NCBI GenBank assembly: GCA_009926705.1
Contig: RFOJ01000006.1
Coordinates: 1-16,982 of the forward strand
Direction of reading: 5' to 3'
Length of the DNA: 16,982 nucleotides
DNA from: Acidimicrobiia bacterium
GTDB lineage: Bacteria; Actinomycetota; Acidimicrobiia; Acidimicrobiales; Ilumatobacteraceae
How positions within the stretch are numbered: the stretch's first letter is position 1; each line of letters opens with the position of its first letter. Below are positions 7,592-14,007 of this stretch, piece by piece. The notes under the pieces were generated by a model. That model worked only from the letters and a program-made list of their open reading frames with translations, was not told the DNA's origin and ran no database searches. Both the position numbers and the translations under genes were made by a program.

Positions 7592-8158
7592 ATGTCCGAA
7601 CTCGTGCTCGACTCGCTGCGCCGAAGAATGCGGGCCATCTTCTCGCTCTACGAAGACGCGACGTCCTCGATGGAACTGCACCACGTCAATCACCGAGAGC
7701 GCGAAGACGTGCTCCCCATCGCCTTCAGCCTCTTTCACGTCGTCAACATGATTGATGCATCCTTGATGCTGCTCAACGGCAAGCCGCCACTGTGGAACGA
7801 CGAGTGGGCGGCGCGAGTCACGCCCGCAGTGAATGACCACGGCAAGCACCGCACGGTCGAAGAAATGGTGCACCAACAAATCGGTGACTATGAGGCCTTC
7901 AAGCAATACATGGCCGAAGTGTTCACCCGGGTCGAAGACTGGTTGAGTTCTCTGACACCCACCGAACTCGACCGAGTGATCTTCGCGAAGCCCTACCCAC
8001 CCCGAATCGCAACCACGTATTCCGCGCGAGTGGGCGGCGACGCCGGTATCACGGTGCTCGACGGTCTCGAGTGCTGGATCTACCAGCATGCTCTTCGCCA
8101 CATGGGAGAAATCGAGTACGCACGACACTTGGTCGGTCTGCGGGGCATGACGTCGTAG
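7592..8158 (+). CDS. DinB-like four-helix-bundle protein
   Basis: This 188-residue protein has the all-helical make-up of the DinB/YfiT superfamily (putative metal-dependent enzymes, some using mycothiol or bacillithiol). Family-like features are a long first helix (about residues 1-30), a His in the second helix (SLFHVVNMIDA, H49), and the C-terminal metal-type pair YQHALRHMGEIEYAR (H166 and H170). Together H49, H166 and H170 are the expected three-His metal site. The ATG at 7592 sits 6 nt after a TACGCT element, suggesting a leaderless mRNA; a GTG at 7577 is possible but would overlap that element. It diverges from the MBL-fold hydrolase gene with only 22 bases between the starts. The specific function is unknown. 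Confidence 0.7.
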   Translation: MSELVLDSLRRRMRAIFSLYEDATSSMELHHVNHREREDVLPIAFSLFHVVNMIDASLMLLNGKPPLWNDEWAARVTPAVNDHGKHRTVEEMVHQQIGDYEAFKQYMAEVFTRVEDWLSSLTPTELDRVIFAKPYPPRIATTYSARVGGDAGITVLDGLECWIYQHALRHMGEIEYARHLVGLRGMTS

Positions 8159-8169
8159 TCACTTCTTCA

Positions 8170-8184
8170 TGCTCAGCGTGAGCA
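8170..8184. terminator. Short hairpin between convergent genes
   Basis: TGCTCA and TGAGCA form a 6-bp stem around a 3-nt loop in the 51-base gap between the convergent DinB-like and beta-propeller genes, partly overlapping another palindrome (GCACGTGC, 8182-8189). No T-tract follows. A role in ending transcription is possible but weakly supported. Confidence 0.22.
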
Positions 8185-8209
8185 CGTGCCACGACATGTG
8201 ATCGGCGCG

Positions 8210-9487
8210 TTACTCCACGCTGATGCGGCTGACTGCGAGCATGCTGCACCAATAGAAGTCGCGCCTCGTGCCGCACGCCGGAAACACCACTGACTGGATC
8301 GGCGACCCGGTGTCAACACGAGCTTTCTCCGCACCGCTCACGATGTCGCGTACGACAACCTGTTCGACACCGCGCTCTGCGTCATGGTGCGCGGAGACGA
8401 GTTCGCCTGTCTCCGGATACCAGAGCATGTGCGAGCCATGGTTCTGCGAGTGTGACCACAGCGGGCGCAGTGACGCGTCGTCGTAGGCAAACGCCGCGAG
8501 TACTCCATTGCCGCTGTCGAAGCCAACGACGACTTTGCGTCGGTCATCGACGACGGGCGGGTTTGCCACCACCCCGCCGGGCAGACCGCAGATCTCCGTG
8601 AGCGAGACACGGAAATCTTCGAGACGCACTCGTACAAGGTGCAGCGGTGCCGTGGCGACGCCCACCCCGCGCAGGGTTCCAGCGAATCGGTGGGTGCCTT
8701 CGCCGTTATCGAGGAACCAAGCACAGCCGTCGGCGATGACTGCATCCCAACCGAAACCTTGTCCCTCGAGATGTCGATACGTGCCATGCTCGGAGCCGAG
8801 CACGAGCGACGTACCGTTCCAAGACGCGCGCCAGAGTGCGGTCGTGCCGACCACGTAGACGTCGTCTTTGTCGGCCGACAGCCGCGCAATCGATGCCTCG
8901 GGCAGGTCGAGTGTCGAAACGATTCTCAATTCGTCGGGTTCGAGCACCACAAGCTGCGTCGCTGCGTACGGTTCGCTTGCATCTGCGCTAGGTCGCGAAC
9001 CGGTGAAGTCTTTGGTGACGAGGTGTCCGTCAGGCAGCGTGACAAAGCTGTTGTACGGCAGTCGCCGTGGCAATTCCCTTGATGCTCGCAACTTCAACCG
9101 CTGATCAAGTCGATGCGCGTGGTTGCCGAACACCACGTAGATGTCTCCGTTGTCGTGCGCGCCAATGCCGCCTGGCCAAGCCGGCCCGCCCGCAAGCTTC
9201 TCGCTCGACTCGAGCACGTCGAGCGTGGTCGGGTCGATGCGCTCGACCCACGACACTGCGTCGTCACCACCCGTGTGGCACAACAAGAACACGTCGCTGT
9301 CACTGGCGACGACCACCATCGTCGCAACCATCGTCGCCCGGCTCGTGGAGCGCAACGACTCGCCAGCTTGGAGACCAAGTCGAGCCCCCTCGACGAACGA
9401 CTGCCTCCGTGGTCCGCCGTCCTCGAAGCGCCATGGCGAGCCCGCGAGCGAGTCAGTGTCGCTTCGACCGCGTTGACCCTGTGACAT
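8210..9487 (-). CDS. Beta-propeller-like protein of unknown function
   Basis: This 425-residue protein is rich in short beta-strands and turns with recurring patterns such as HDNGDIYVVFGN, SADKDDVYVVGTTALWRA, DGCAWFLDNGEG and DASLRPLWSHSQNHG, at a spacing typical of propeller blades (roughly 40-50 residues). There is no clear signal peptide, transmembrane segment or catalytic motif, so it appears cytosolic. No specific family was recognised. The ATG at 9487 is used; TACTGT lies 10 nt upstream on the minus strand. An internal start near residue 53 (ATMVATMVVV) cannot be excluded, because the first 50 residues are less strand-like. It is transcribed away from the cytochrome gene. Confidence is high that this is a real gene and low for the function. 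Confidence 0.7.
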   Translation of the reverse strand: MSQGQRGRSDTDSLAGSPWRFEDGGPRRQSFVEGARLGLQAGESLRSTSRATMVATMVVVASDSDVFLLCHTGGDDAVSWVERIDPTTLDVLESSEKLAGGPAWPGGIGAHDNGDIYVVFGNHAHRLDQRLKLRASRELPRRLPYNSFVTLPDGHLVTKDFTGSRPSADASEPYAATQLVVLEPDELRIVSTLDLPEASIARLSADKDDVYVVGTTALWRASWNGTSLVLGSEHGTYRHLEGQGFGWDAVIADGCAWFLDNGEGTHRFAGTLRGVGVATAPLHLVRVRLEDFRVSLTEICGLPGGVVANPPVVDDRRKVVVGFDSGNGVLAAFAYDDASLRPLWSHSQNHGSHMLWYPETGELVSAHHDAERGVEQVVVRDIVSGAEKARVDTGSPIQSVVFPACGTRRDFYWCSMLAVSRISVE

Positions 9488-9497
9488 CTGATCTCAC

Positions 9498-9503
9498 ACA
9501 GTA
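9498..9503 (-). promoter_or_regulatory. Candidate -10 element for the beta-propeller gene
   Basis: TACTGT on the minus strand ends 10 nt before the ATG at 9487, placing a start site close to the start codon. No matching -35 hexamer is evident. The rest of the 109-base gap up to the cytochrome gene shows no gene; it holds the ribosome binding site of that gene near 9583-9588. Confidence 0.3.
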
Positions 9504-9596
9504 CGTGAATTCGCCAACGAGTCGCAGCTAAAGGTACGTATCCACCCGTCGGCGTGGCGTGCGTCGCAGGTCGAAACCAACCCGAAAGGCAGCTGC

Positions 9597-9983
9597 GTGA
9601 GTAGCCTTCGACTCGTGCGACGAATCTCCGTGCTTGCTCTCGCTGCAGTGCTGGTCGGTTGCACGGCAGGCGGGCCGCCCGCCGCAAACCTGTCGGCATC
9701 TGCAGCCAACGGCCTCAAGCTCGCGCAGAGCAATGGTTGTGCATCATGCCACGGCTCGGACTTCGGGGGCGGCACTGGCCCAACATGGCAGGGCATCATC
9801 GGCACGACGGTGGCGTTTAAGGGTGGTGAGTCAACCGTCGTTGATCGTGCGTATCTCATCGAATCGATTAAGTATCCAGATAAGCGCAAGCACGTCGGAT
9901 ACTCCGTCGTGATGCCCACCAACAATCTGACGGATGCCGAAGTCTCCGACATCGTCGACTACATCGAAGCACTCTCCCAGTAG
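9597..9983 (+). CDS. Small lipoprotein cytochrome c (class I)
   Basis: This 128-residue protein has a lipoprotein signal (RRISVLALAAVLVGC, lipidated C22) followed by a single-heme cytochrome c domain. The heme site is CASCH (C48, C51, H52), and the distal ligand is M106 in VVMPTNNL. The segment from GTGPTWQGIIG through DRAYLIESI to LTDAEVSDIVDYIEAL closely resembles the cytochrome c domain fused to subunit II of caa3-type oxidases, so it may be an electron carrier to a terminal oxidase on the outer face of the membrane. The GTG start is supported by GAAAGG about 8 nt upstream (9583-9588), a proper ribosome binding site. No oxidase genes are nearby, so the partner is unknown. Confidence 0.88.
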   Translation: MSSLRLVRRISVLALAAVLVGCTAGGPPAANLSASAANGLKLAQSNGCASCHGSDFGGGTGPTWQGIIGTTVAFKGGESTVVDRAYLIESIKYPDKRKHVGYSVVMPTNNLTDAEVSDIVDYIEALSQ

Positions 9984-10053
9984 CACCGCGCGCACGAGCG
10001 CCGCAAAGCGTTACGCATCGGCTCGTCACTCGTCGAGGCGAGACTTAGCTTTC

Positions 10054-10069
10054 TCGGGCAAGTGCCCGA
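10054..10069. terminator. GC-rich hairpin just past the PPOX gene stop, between convergent genes
   Basis: TCGGGC-AAGT-GCCCGA forms a perfect 6-bp stem with a 4-nt loop. It starts 3 nt after the stop of the leftward PPOX gene and lies about 70 bases beyond the cytochrome c stop. No T-tract follows on the PPOX side (GAAAGC) and only CTCTC on the other, so it would be a non-canonical, possibly shared terminator. Confidence 0.33.
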
Positions 10070-10072
10070 CTC

Positions 10073-10690
10073 TCACCGTCGTCGAACGTGCTCTGGTGCG
10101 GCAGTGCCCTTCGCGAGGGATGTCGCGTCTGACTCCGGTTCGCCGAACACCGTTCGCACCGGCACCACGCCGCCCCAGAACGGCAGGTCGTAGTCGCTCG
10201 CAGGGTCTTCTTTGGGCGGACCGGTGCGAATCTTTGCAGTGGCGCCGTCCAACGAAAGGCGCCACACCGCCGTCTGGCGAACTTCTACTCGGCTGGGTTC
10301 GCGAGCATTGCCGACTCTTCCTGGCAACAAGAAGTCGCTCAACGTCAACAGGGCTTTCTCCCGCTCTTCTCCTTCGAGCACCTGTGGCACACCTGTTACA
10401 ACGACGCTGCGGTAGTTCATCGAAGAGTTGAACAGCGATCGCGCGACGACCAGTCCGTCCAACACCGTCACCGTGACGCAAATCGGGCCCGCGGTTCTCA
10501 TCAACCGACTCGCTACCGAGCCATGAATCAGCAGGGAATCTTCGTCGAGTGCGTACGCCATCGGAATCACCACCGGCGCCCCTGACGAGTCGATGATGCC
10601 AACGTGCGCCACCAAGCCGTCGGCCAGAATCGCACGAATGACTGCTCTGTCCTCGCTGCCACGCTCGGGGTGCCGCTTGATTTCTCCCAT
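10073..10690 (-). CDS. Pyridoxamine 5'-phosphate oxidase-family (FMN-binding split barrel) protein
   Basis: This 205-residue protein belongs to the PPOX/flavin-nucleotide-binding group that includes NimA-like proteins. Its features are an opening helix, a barrel strand pair with GLVAHVGIIDSSGAPVVIPM (about residues 25-44), ALDEDSLLIHGS, SRLMRTAG, VTVLDGLVVARSLF, NYRSVVVTGVPQVLEG (92-107), and the C-terminal AVWRLSLDGATAKIRTGPP, which precedes DYDLPFWGGVVPV. Such proteins bind FMN or F420 at a dimer interface and are cytosolic; the substrate is unknown. The ATG at 10690 has TAGTCT ending 9 nt upstream and AGGA about 5 nt upstream, so either start mode is possible. It diverges from the MFS gene. 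Confidence 0.85.
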   Translation of the reverse strand: MGEIKRHPERGSEDRAVIRAILADGLVAHVGIIDSSGAPVVIPMAYALDEDSLLIHGSVASRLMRTAGPICVTVTVLDGLVVARSLFNSSMNYRSVVVTGVPQVLEGEEREKALLTLSDFLLPGRVGNAREPSRVEVRQTAVWRLSLDGATAKIRTGPPKEDPASDYDLPFWGGVVPVRTVFGEPESDATSLAKGTAAPEHVRRR

Positions 10691-10699
10691 GACGTCCTG

Positions 10700-10709
10700 A
10701 GACTAGAAG
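10700..10709. promoter_or_regulatory. Candidate bidirectional -10 region, PPOX gene and MFS gene
   Basis: TAGTCT on the minus strand (10705-10700) ends 9 nt before the PPOX ATG. On the plus strand TAGAAG (10704-10709) lies 7 nt before a GTG at 10717 that is a likely start for the MFS gene. The two share the TA at 10704-10705, as in the 7576-7585 promoter, but the plus-strand hexamer lacks the final T. This is an inference from pattern. Confidence 0.33.
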
Positions 10710-10716
10710 ACGGTTA

Positions 10717-10808
10717 GTGTCGGAGTCATCGCAAGTACAACCCAAAAAACGCAATCGCTCTCGTACGCCTACCGAGTACTCGGGCTTACCTCGATTGCCA
10801 CGTTTCTC
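10717..10808 (+). other. Probable displaced N-terminus of the MFS gene (frame change near an A6 run)
   Basis: The MFS frame is open upstream to a TAG at 10704 and encodes plausible transporter sequence (AYRVLGLTSIATFLVSLD) before 10809, yet it holds no ATG, GTG or TTG there. In the neighbouring frame a GTG at 10717 starts MSESSQVQPKK and reaches the A6 run at 10744-10749. One extra A at this run would join the two into a normal DHA2-type N-terminus. This could be a sequencing or assembly error, a real mutation, or ribosomal slippage. Confidence 0.45.
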
Positions 10809-12176
10809 GTGTCGCTCGACATCTCCATTGTCGTCGTCGCCAAGCGCACGATCGATGAAGATCTCGGGGGCGGCAGCTTGCTCACGTGGGTGTTCTCCGC
10901 ATACGCCATCGCATACGCAGCAGCACTCCTCACCGCAGGGCGTTTTGCTGACGTCTTTGGGCGCAAGCGAAGTTTCATTCGCGGTGTGCTGTGGTTCAGT
11001 TTCGGCTCTCTTCTATGTGGAGTCGCACCGACTGCATGGTTCCTCGTCCTGGCCCGAGTGATCCAGGCCTTCGGCGGCGCACAACTCTCACCTGCTTCTC
11101 TCGCCTTGGTCTTGCCCGAGTTTCCGGTGGAGAAACGCACGCAGGCAATCGCCATCTGGGGTGCGACGGGCGGTCTCGCCGCCGCGCTCGGGCCCTCCAT
11201 CGGCGGAATTCTCGTCGACACGCTCGGGTGGCGGTCGCTCTTCTTCCTCAACATTCCCTTCACACTCATCACCGTGTTCGTCGGCCAAAAACTGCTGAAG
11301 GAAAGTCGCGACCCGAACGCCCAGCGCAAAGTCGACTACCTCAGTGCGGTGCTCGGGTTCTCGGGCGTTGCTCTCGTCGTGCTCGGAATCTCGCAGAGCG
11401 AAGTCTGGGGATGGGTCGACCGTCTCACTATCGGATCCATCGCAGTCGGCATCGTGTTGTGTGCGCTCTTCGCGCTACGTTGCCACCGAGCAGAGAGCCC
11501 GATTCTCGACTTGAAACTCTTCCGGCTGCCGTTCGTGGTCGCAGCGAACGTTGCAGGCGTGCTGTTCAGCATGGGCTTCATCGGAATGTGGTTGCTCAAC
11601 ACGTTCTGGTTGCAGGCTGTGTGGGGCTACAGCGTCGCCATCTCTGGGCTCTCGACGATGCCCGGCCCGGCGAGTGCTGCGTTCATGGCACCATTCGCCG
11701 GCAAATACGCCGACAGATTCGGACACTCACGCGTGCTCTTCGTCGGCTCAATCATGCTTGCCAGCGGCACACTCGGGCTCGCGCTCACGATCCCCGACTC
11801 GCCCGAGTACCTCACGCACTACTTGCCATGGATGTTGATCACCGGTACCGGTGTGGGTCTCAGCATCTCGACACTCTCCAGCTCAGCAACCGCGTTCTTG
11901 AAGCCCGCCCAGCTCGCCATGGGCTCAGCACTCAACAACACATTCCGACAGGTTGGCACCGCGCTCGGCGCCGCGCTGTCGCTCGCCATCGCCGCACCGA
12001 CCCTCGCACGCGTCGAAACGGTACGCCGTGCTGGAGAATCGATGCTCGACGTCTCGACGCGCGAACTGCACATCGCCTGGTTCATGAACGCAGGCATCTA
12101 CTTGGCAGCGGGTATCGCAATGATTGCAATCTTCAGGCGCCCGACCGACGCCCAGATGGCCGACGCCCGCGGTTAG
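10809..12176 (+). CDS. MFS multidrug exporter, DHA2 (EmrB/QacA-like) family
   Basis: This 455-residue (as annotated) polytopic membrane protein has the hallmarks of drug:H+ antiporters with 14 helices. They are LVSLDISIVVVA in helix 1 (the Asp of the usual LDxTIVNVA), motif A GRFADVFGRKR (44-54), LARVIQAFGGAQLSPASLALV, and motif C in helix 5 GATGGLAAALGPSIGG (118-133), followed by GWRSLFFLNIPF. The second half has similar helices ending before IFRRPTDAQMADARG. It would export hydrophobic compounds using the proton gradient. The GTG at 10809 is the first usual start codon in this frame but cuts helix 1 in half; the true start is more likely GTG 10717 in another frame (see the separate entry). 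The stop sits in AGCTATAGCT, a 10-bp palindrome. Confidence 0.88.
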   Translation: MSLDISIVVVAKRTIDEDLGGGSLLTWVFSAYAIAYAAALLTAGRFADVFGRKRSFIRGVLWFSFGSLLCGVAPTAWFLVLARVIQAFGGAQLSPASLALVLPEFPVEKRTQAIAIWGATGGLAAALGPSIGGILVDTLGWRSLFFLNIPFTLITVFVGQKLLKESRDPNAQRKVDYLSAVLGFSGVALVVLGISQSEVWGWVDRLTIGSIAVGIVLCALFALRCHRAESPILDLKLFRLPFVVAANVAGVLFSMGFIGMWLLNTFWLQAVWGYSVAISGLSTMPGPASAAFMAPFAGKYADRFGHSRVLFVGSIMLASGTLGLALTIPDSPEYLTHYLPWMLITGTGVGLSISTLSSSATAFLKPAQLAMGSALNNTFRQVGTALGAALSLAIAAPTLARVETVRRAGESMLDVSTRELHIAWFMNAGIYLAAGIAMIAIFRRPTDAQMADARG

Positions 12177-12201
12177 CTATAGCTCGCGCAACTTACACCT
12201 T

Positions 12202-12546
12202 CTAGTCGCGACCCACCCGACCACGGGTCAACGCCGTCACCGCGCTGATGATGAGGCCCCCGAACAGTGCCGACCCAAAACCGTCGACATTGAGCGACTC
12301 ACTCACGTTGCCGACGAGCATCAGCATCCACGCGTTCACCACGATGGTGAACGCACCGAGCGTGAGAATGAGCGCGGGGAAGGCGACCAGTCGAATCGCA
12401 TTGCCGATGATCGCATTGGCGAGACCGAACAGCGCGGCCACCCAGAGATGGTTCCAGAAGCCTCCAGAAATGTCGATTCCGCCGACCACCACGTCGGCGA
12501 GCCACACGGAGAACGTGAGCAGCAGCCAGCGAGAAAAAAGGTTCAT
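12202..12546 (-). CDS. Small membrane protein of the phage holin / YvlD-like family
   Basis: This 114-residue protein has about four hydrophobic segments: LLLTFSVWLADVVV, VAALFGLANAIIGNAIRLVA, FPALILTLGAFTIVVNAWMLMLVG, and FGSALFGGLIISAVTAL. The NAIIGNAIRL...FPALILTLGAFTIVVNA pattern is characteristic of the PF04020 family (YvlD, sometimes labelled mycobacteriophage holin family), common chromosomal membrane proteins of unclear function. The holin label does not imply a phage here. The ATG at 12546 was chosen because it directly precedes the first membrane segment; the frame is open to 12831 only inside the upstream gene. It follows the nitroreductase gene by 28 bases on the same strand, so they probably form an operon. 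Confidence 0.82.
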   Translation of the reverse strand: MNLFSRWLLLTFSVWLADVVVGGIDISGGFWNHLWVAALFGLANAIIGNAIRLVAFPALILTLGAFTIVVNAWMLMLVGNVSESLNVDGFGSALFGGLIISAVTALTRGRVGRD

Positions 12547-12574
12547 CGGCTTCGTCTGGTGCCGTATGACCGGT

Positions 12575-13033
12575 TCACGCCGAGTTCCCCGTCGGCGTCG
12601 CAACAAAAATTGGGATTCGTCGCGGAGTTTTCTGTTTATACGTCTCGTACTGCGGAAACACCGCGACCGATCGTTGCCACCACGCGTCATATTCGGCGCC
12701 GTCGACCAAGCGCACCCGTGCAGAGAACGGCGCGGGTCCGTCCTGCACAGTGACTTCGTCAGGGTGCTCAACGAGGTTGTGGTACCAGTCGGGGTTGTCC
12801 GGAGCACCGCCCTTCGAAGCGACAAGCGCATACTCGCCTAGATGCTCGACCCGCATCAGTGCGATCTTGCGGATACTCCCCGACTTTGCGCCACGCATCG
12901 TGACGATGACCACGGGAATACCCGTGTCGCGCAACGTGGAGCCCTCTCGGCCTTCGGTTCGTTCGTACAACTCGACTTGCTCGCGCACCCATGCACTCGT
13001 GCTGGGCACGTAGGTTCCGCTCAGCTTTGCCAC
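12575..13033 (-). CDS. Deazaflavin (F420)-dependent nitroreductase family protein
   Basis: This 152-residue protein fits the DDN family of F420H2-dependent split-barrel reductases. The visible family pattern is GIPVVIVTMRGAKSGSIRKIALMRVEHLGEYALVASKGGAPDNPDWYHNLVEHPDEVTVQDG, i.e. the T-x-G-R/A-K-S-G-x-x-R binding segment (about residues 45-56) followed by A-S-x-G-G-A-x-x-x-P-x-W-Y-x-N-L (about 72-87). It ends with a short strand, RRIPIFVATP. It would use coenzyme F420 to reduce quinone- or nitro-type substrates in the cytosol. The start is GTG at 13033, 6 nt after TATGGT on the minus strand, which suggests a leaderless mRNA. Its presence supports an actinobacterial F420 producer. Confidence 0.92.
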   Translation of the reverse strand: MAKLSGTYVPSTSAWVREQVELYERTEGREGSTLRDTGIPVVIVTMRGAKSGSIRKIALMRVEHLGEYALVASKGGAPDNPDWYHNLVEHPDEVTVQDGPAPFSARVRLVDGAEYDAWWQRSVAVFPQYETYKQKTPRRIPIFVATPTGNSA

Positions 13034-13039
13034 CGTCTC

Positions 13040-13045
13040 ACCATA
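13040..13045 (-). promoter_or_regulatory. Candidate -10 element for the nitroreductase/holin operon
   Basis: TATGGT on the minus strand ends 6 nt before the GTG at 13033. The spacing equals that of the MBL-fold gene promoter and points to transcription starting at the start codon. No -35 hexamer is evident. Confidence 0.42.
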
Positions 13046-13058
13046 CTGCTGCGAGAAT

Positions 13059-13064
13059 TACGCT
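13059..13064 (+). promoter_or_regulatory. Candidate -10 element for the Fur-family regulator gene
   Basis: TACGCT ends 7 nt before the GTG at 13072; the same hexamer is used at the DinB-like gene. Together with TATGGT on the other strand it makes a compact divergent promoter of 38 bases between start codons. The pattern is observed, the function inferred. Confidence 0.37.
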
Positions 13065-13071
13065 CGTACTC

Positions 13072-13524
13072 GTGAAGCAGAGTCGCGATGCAGTGCATGC
13101 TCTAGTGACAGAAAGACTTCGCCGCGGCAAATTGGTGTACACGCAAGGTCGACGCCAGCTCGTTGAGTTGCTGCTCGATTTTGCCCGACCAGTCGGTGTC
13201 GCCGAGATGCTGAAGAAGAAGTCTCGGCTGACACAAAGCTCGATGTACCGCAATCTCGCCGACCTAGAGAATGAGGGGATCGTACGCAAGGTTTCGGGCA
13301 GCGACAGCGTGCTGCTGTACGAACTCGACGAAGAGTTGATCGGCCACCATCACCACCTGGTGTGCATGAAATGCGGTCACGTAGACGACTTCGTGGTGCC
13401 AGACTCGACTGAGTCGGCCATCGACACCGCGCTCGCTCGGGCCGCCAAGAAGTCGCGATTCACCCCGAAAGGCCATCGCCTCGATGTGCTCGGGTTGTGT
13501 GTGAAGTGCACAACGGCAGACTGA
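13072..13524 (+). CDS. Fur-family metalloregulator
   Basis: This 150-residue protein has the Fur layout: an N-terminal winged helix (about residues 1-85) with recognition helix LTQSSMYRNLADLENEGIV (about 53-71), followed by a dimerisation/metal domain. Metal motifs are HHHHLVCMKCGH (H92-95, C98, C101) and a C-terminal pair LCVKC (C143, C146), i.e. the structural Zn(Cys)4 site of Fur/Zur proteins. It is a cytosolic repressor; iron, zinc or another signal cannot be separated from sequence alone. The GTG at 13072 was chosen because it gives a normal length and sits 7 nt after TACGCT; the frame runs open to 12991 but only into the divergent gene's start region. It lies about 6.5 kb from hmuTUV, which a Fur could control. 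Confidence 0.9.
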   Translation: MKQSRDAVHALVTERLRRGKLVYTQGRRQLVELLLDFARPVGVAEMLKKKSRLTQSSMYRNLADLENEGIVRKVSGSDSVLLYELDEELIGHHHHLVCMKCGHVDDFVVPDSTESAIDTALARAAKKSRFTPKGHRLDVLGLCVKCTTAD

Positions 13525-13536
13525 AGCCGATTTCGT

Positions 13537-14007
13537 ATGACCCTCGCTTCGAACGCTGGCATAACCAGGAACTCGCGTCGGCCGTACGCCTATATCGCCG
13601 GCCCACTTTTCACGGAAGGAGAGCGCTTCGAGATGGAGGCGCTCGACGCGGTCGTGCAATCTCTGGGATTCGACACGTTTCTACCCCACCGCGACAACCC
13701 ACCTAAGACCGAGCACAACATCACCACAATCTTCGCCAACGACAGAGGCGCAATCGACCGCTGTGACGTGATCGTGGCCAACCTGAACGGCATCATGACC
13801 GACGACGGCACGGCATGGGAACTGGGCTACGCGCACGCCCGCGACAAATATGGTGTCGGCTTGTTCACCGATTGGCGTGCACGGTTTCCGGCGCGACTAG
13901 AGACGGTGAATCTCATGATGCAGTGTTCGTTGAACGTTCTCGCCAGGTCGCACGATGAAATACGCAGTGCACTCACTGCTTGGCAGAAGCAACATGCGGC
14001 TCTCTGA
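13537..14007 (+). CDS. Nucleoside 2-deoxyribosyltransferase-like protein
   Basis: This 156-residue protein resembles the PF05014 family of small Rossmann-like hydrolases/transferases acting on the N-glycosidic bond of (deoxy)nucleosides or nucleotides. Diagnostic parts are YIAGPLFTEGER (19-30), the DVIVANLNG strand (77-85) and DDGTAWELGYAHARDK (89-104), in which Glu95 is the expected catalytic nucleophile and the Asp pair D89/D90 helps bind the sugar. The ATG at 13537 is 12 bases after the regulator's stop. Its end overlaps the next gene by 14 bases, so a three-gene transcription unit is likely. A role in nucleotide salvage or in clearing damaged nucleotides is plausible; the substrate is not determined. 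Confidence 0.85.
   Translation: MTLASNAGITRNSRRPYAYIAGPLFTEGERFEMEALDAVVQSLGFDTFLPHRDNPPKTEHNITTIFANDRGAIDRCDVIVANLNGIMTDDGTAWELGYAHARDKYGVGLFTDWRARFPARLETVNLMMQCSLNVLARSHDEIRSALTAWQKQHAAL

Noticed and set aside
6673..7755. Long plus-strand open frame opposite the MBL-fold gene
   Set aside because: The sequence is rich in Arg, His and Val with no recognisable domain, while the minus strand encodes all MBL metal motifs.
12168..12188. Palindrome AGCTATAGCT flanked by CGCG at the end of the MFS gene as a terminator
   Set aside because: The outer CGCG blocks are not symmetric around the palindrome, the stem is short and no T-tract follows.
12202..12546. Holin-family gene as evidence for a prophage
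   Set aside because: YvlD/PF04020 proteins are ordinary chromosomal proteins and no other phage gene is in the window.
12547..12831. N-terminal extension of the holin-family protein
   Set aside because: It overlaps the F420 nitroreductase gene in another frame and lacks membrane or domain character; the ATG at 12546 directly precedes the first membrane segment.
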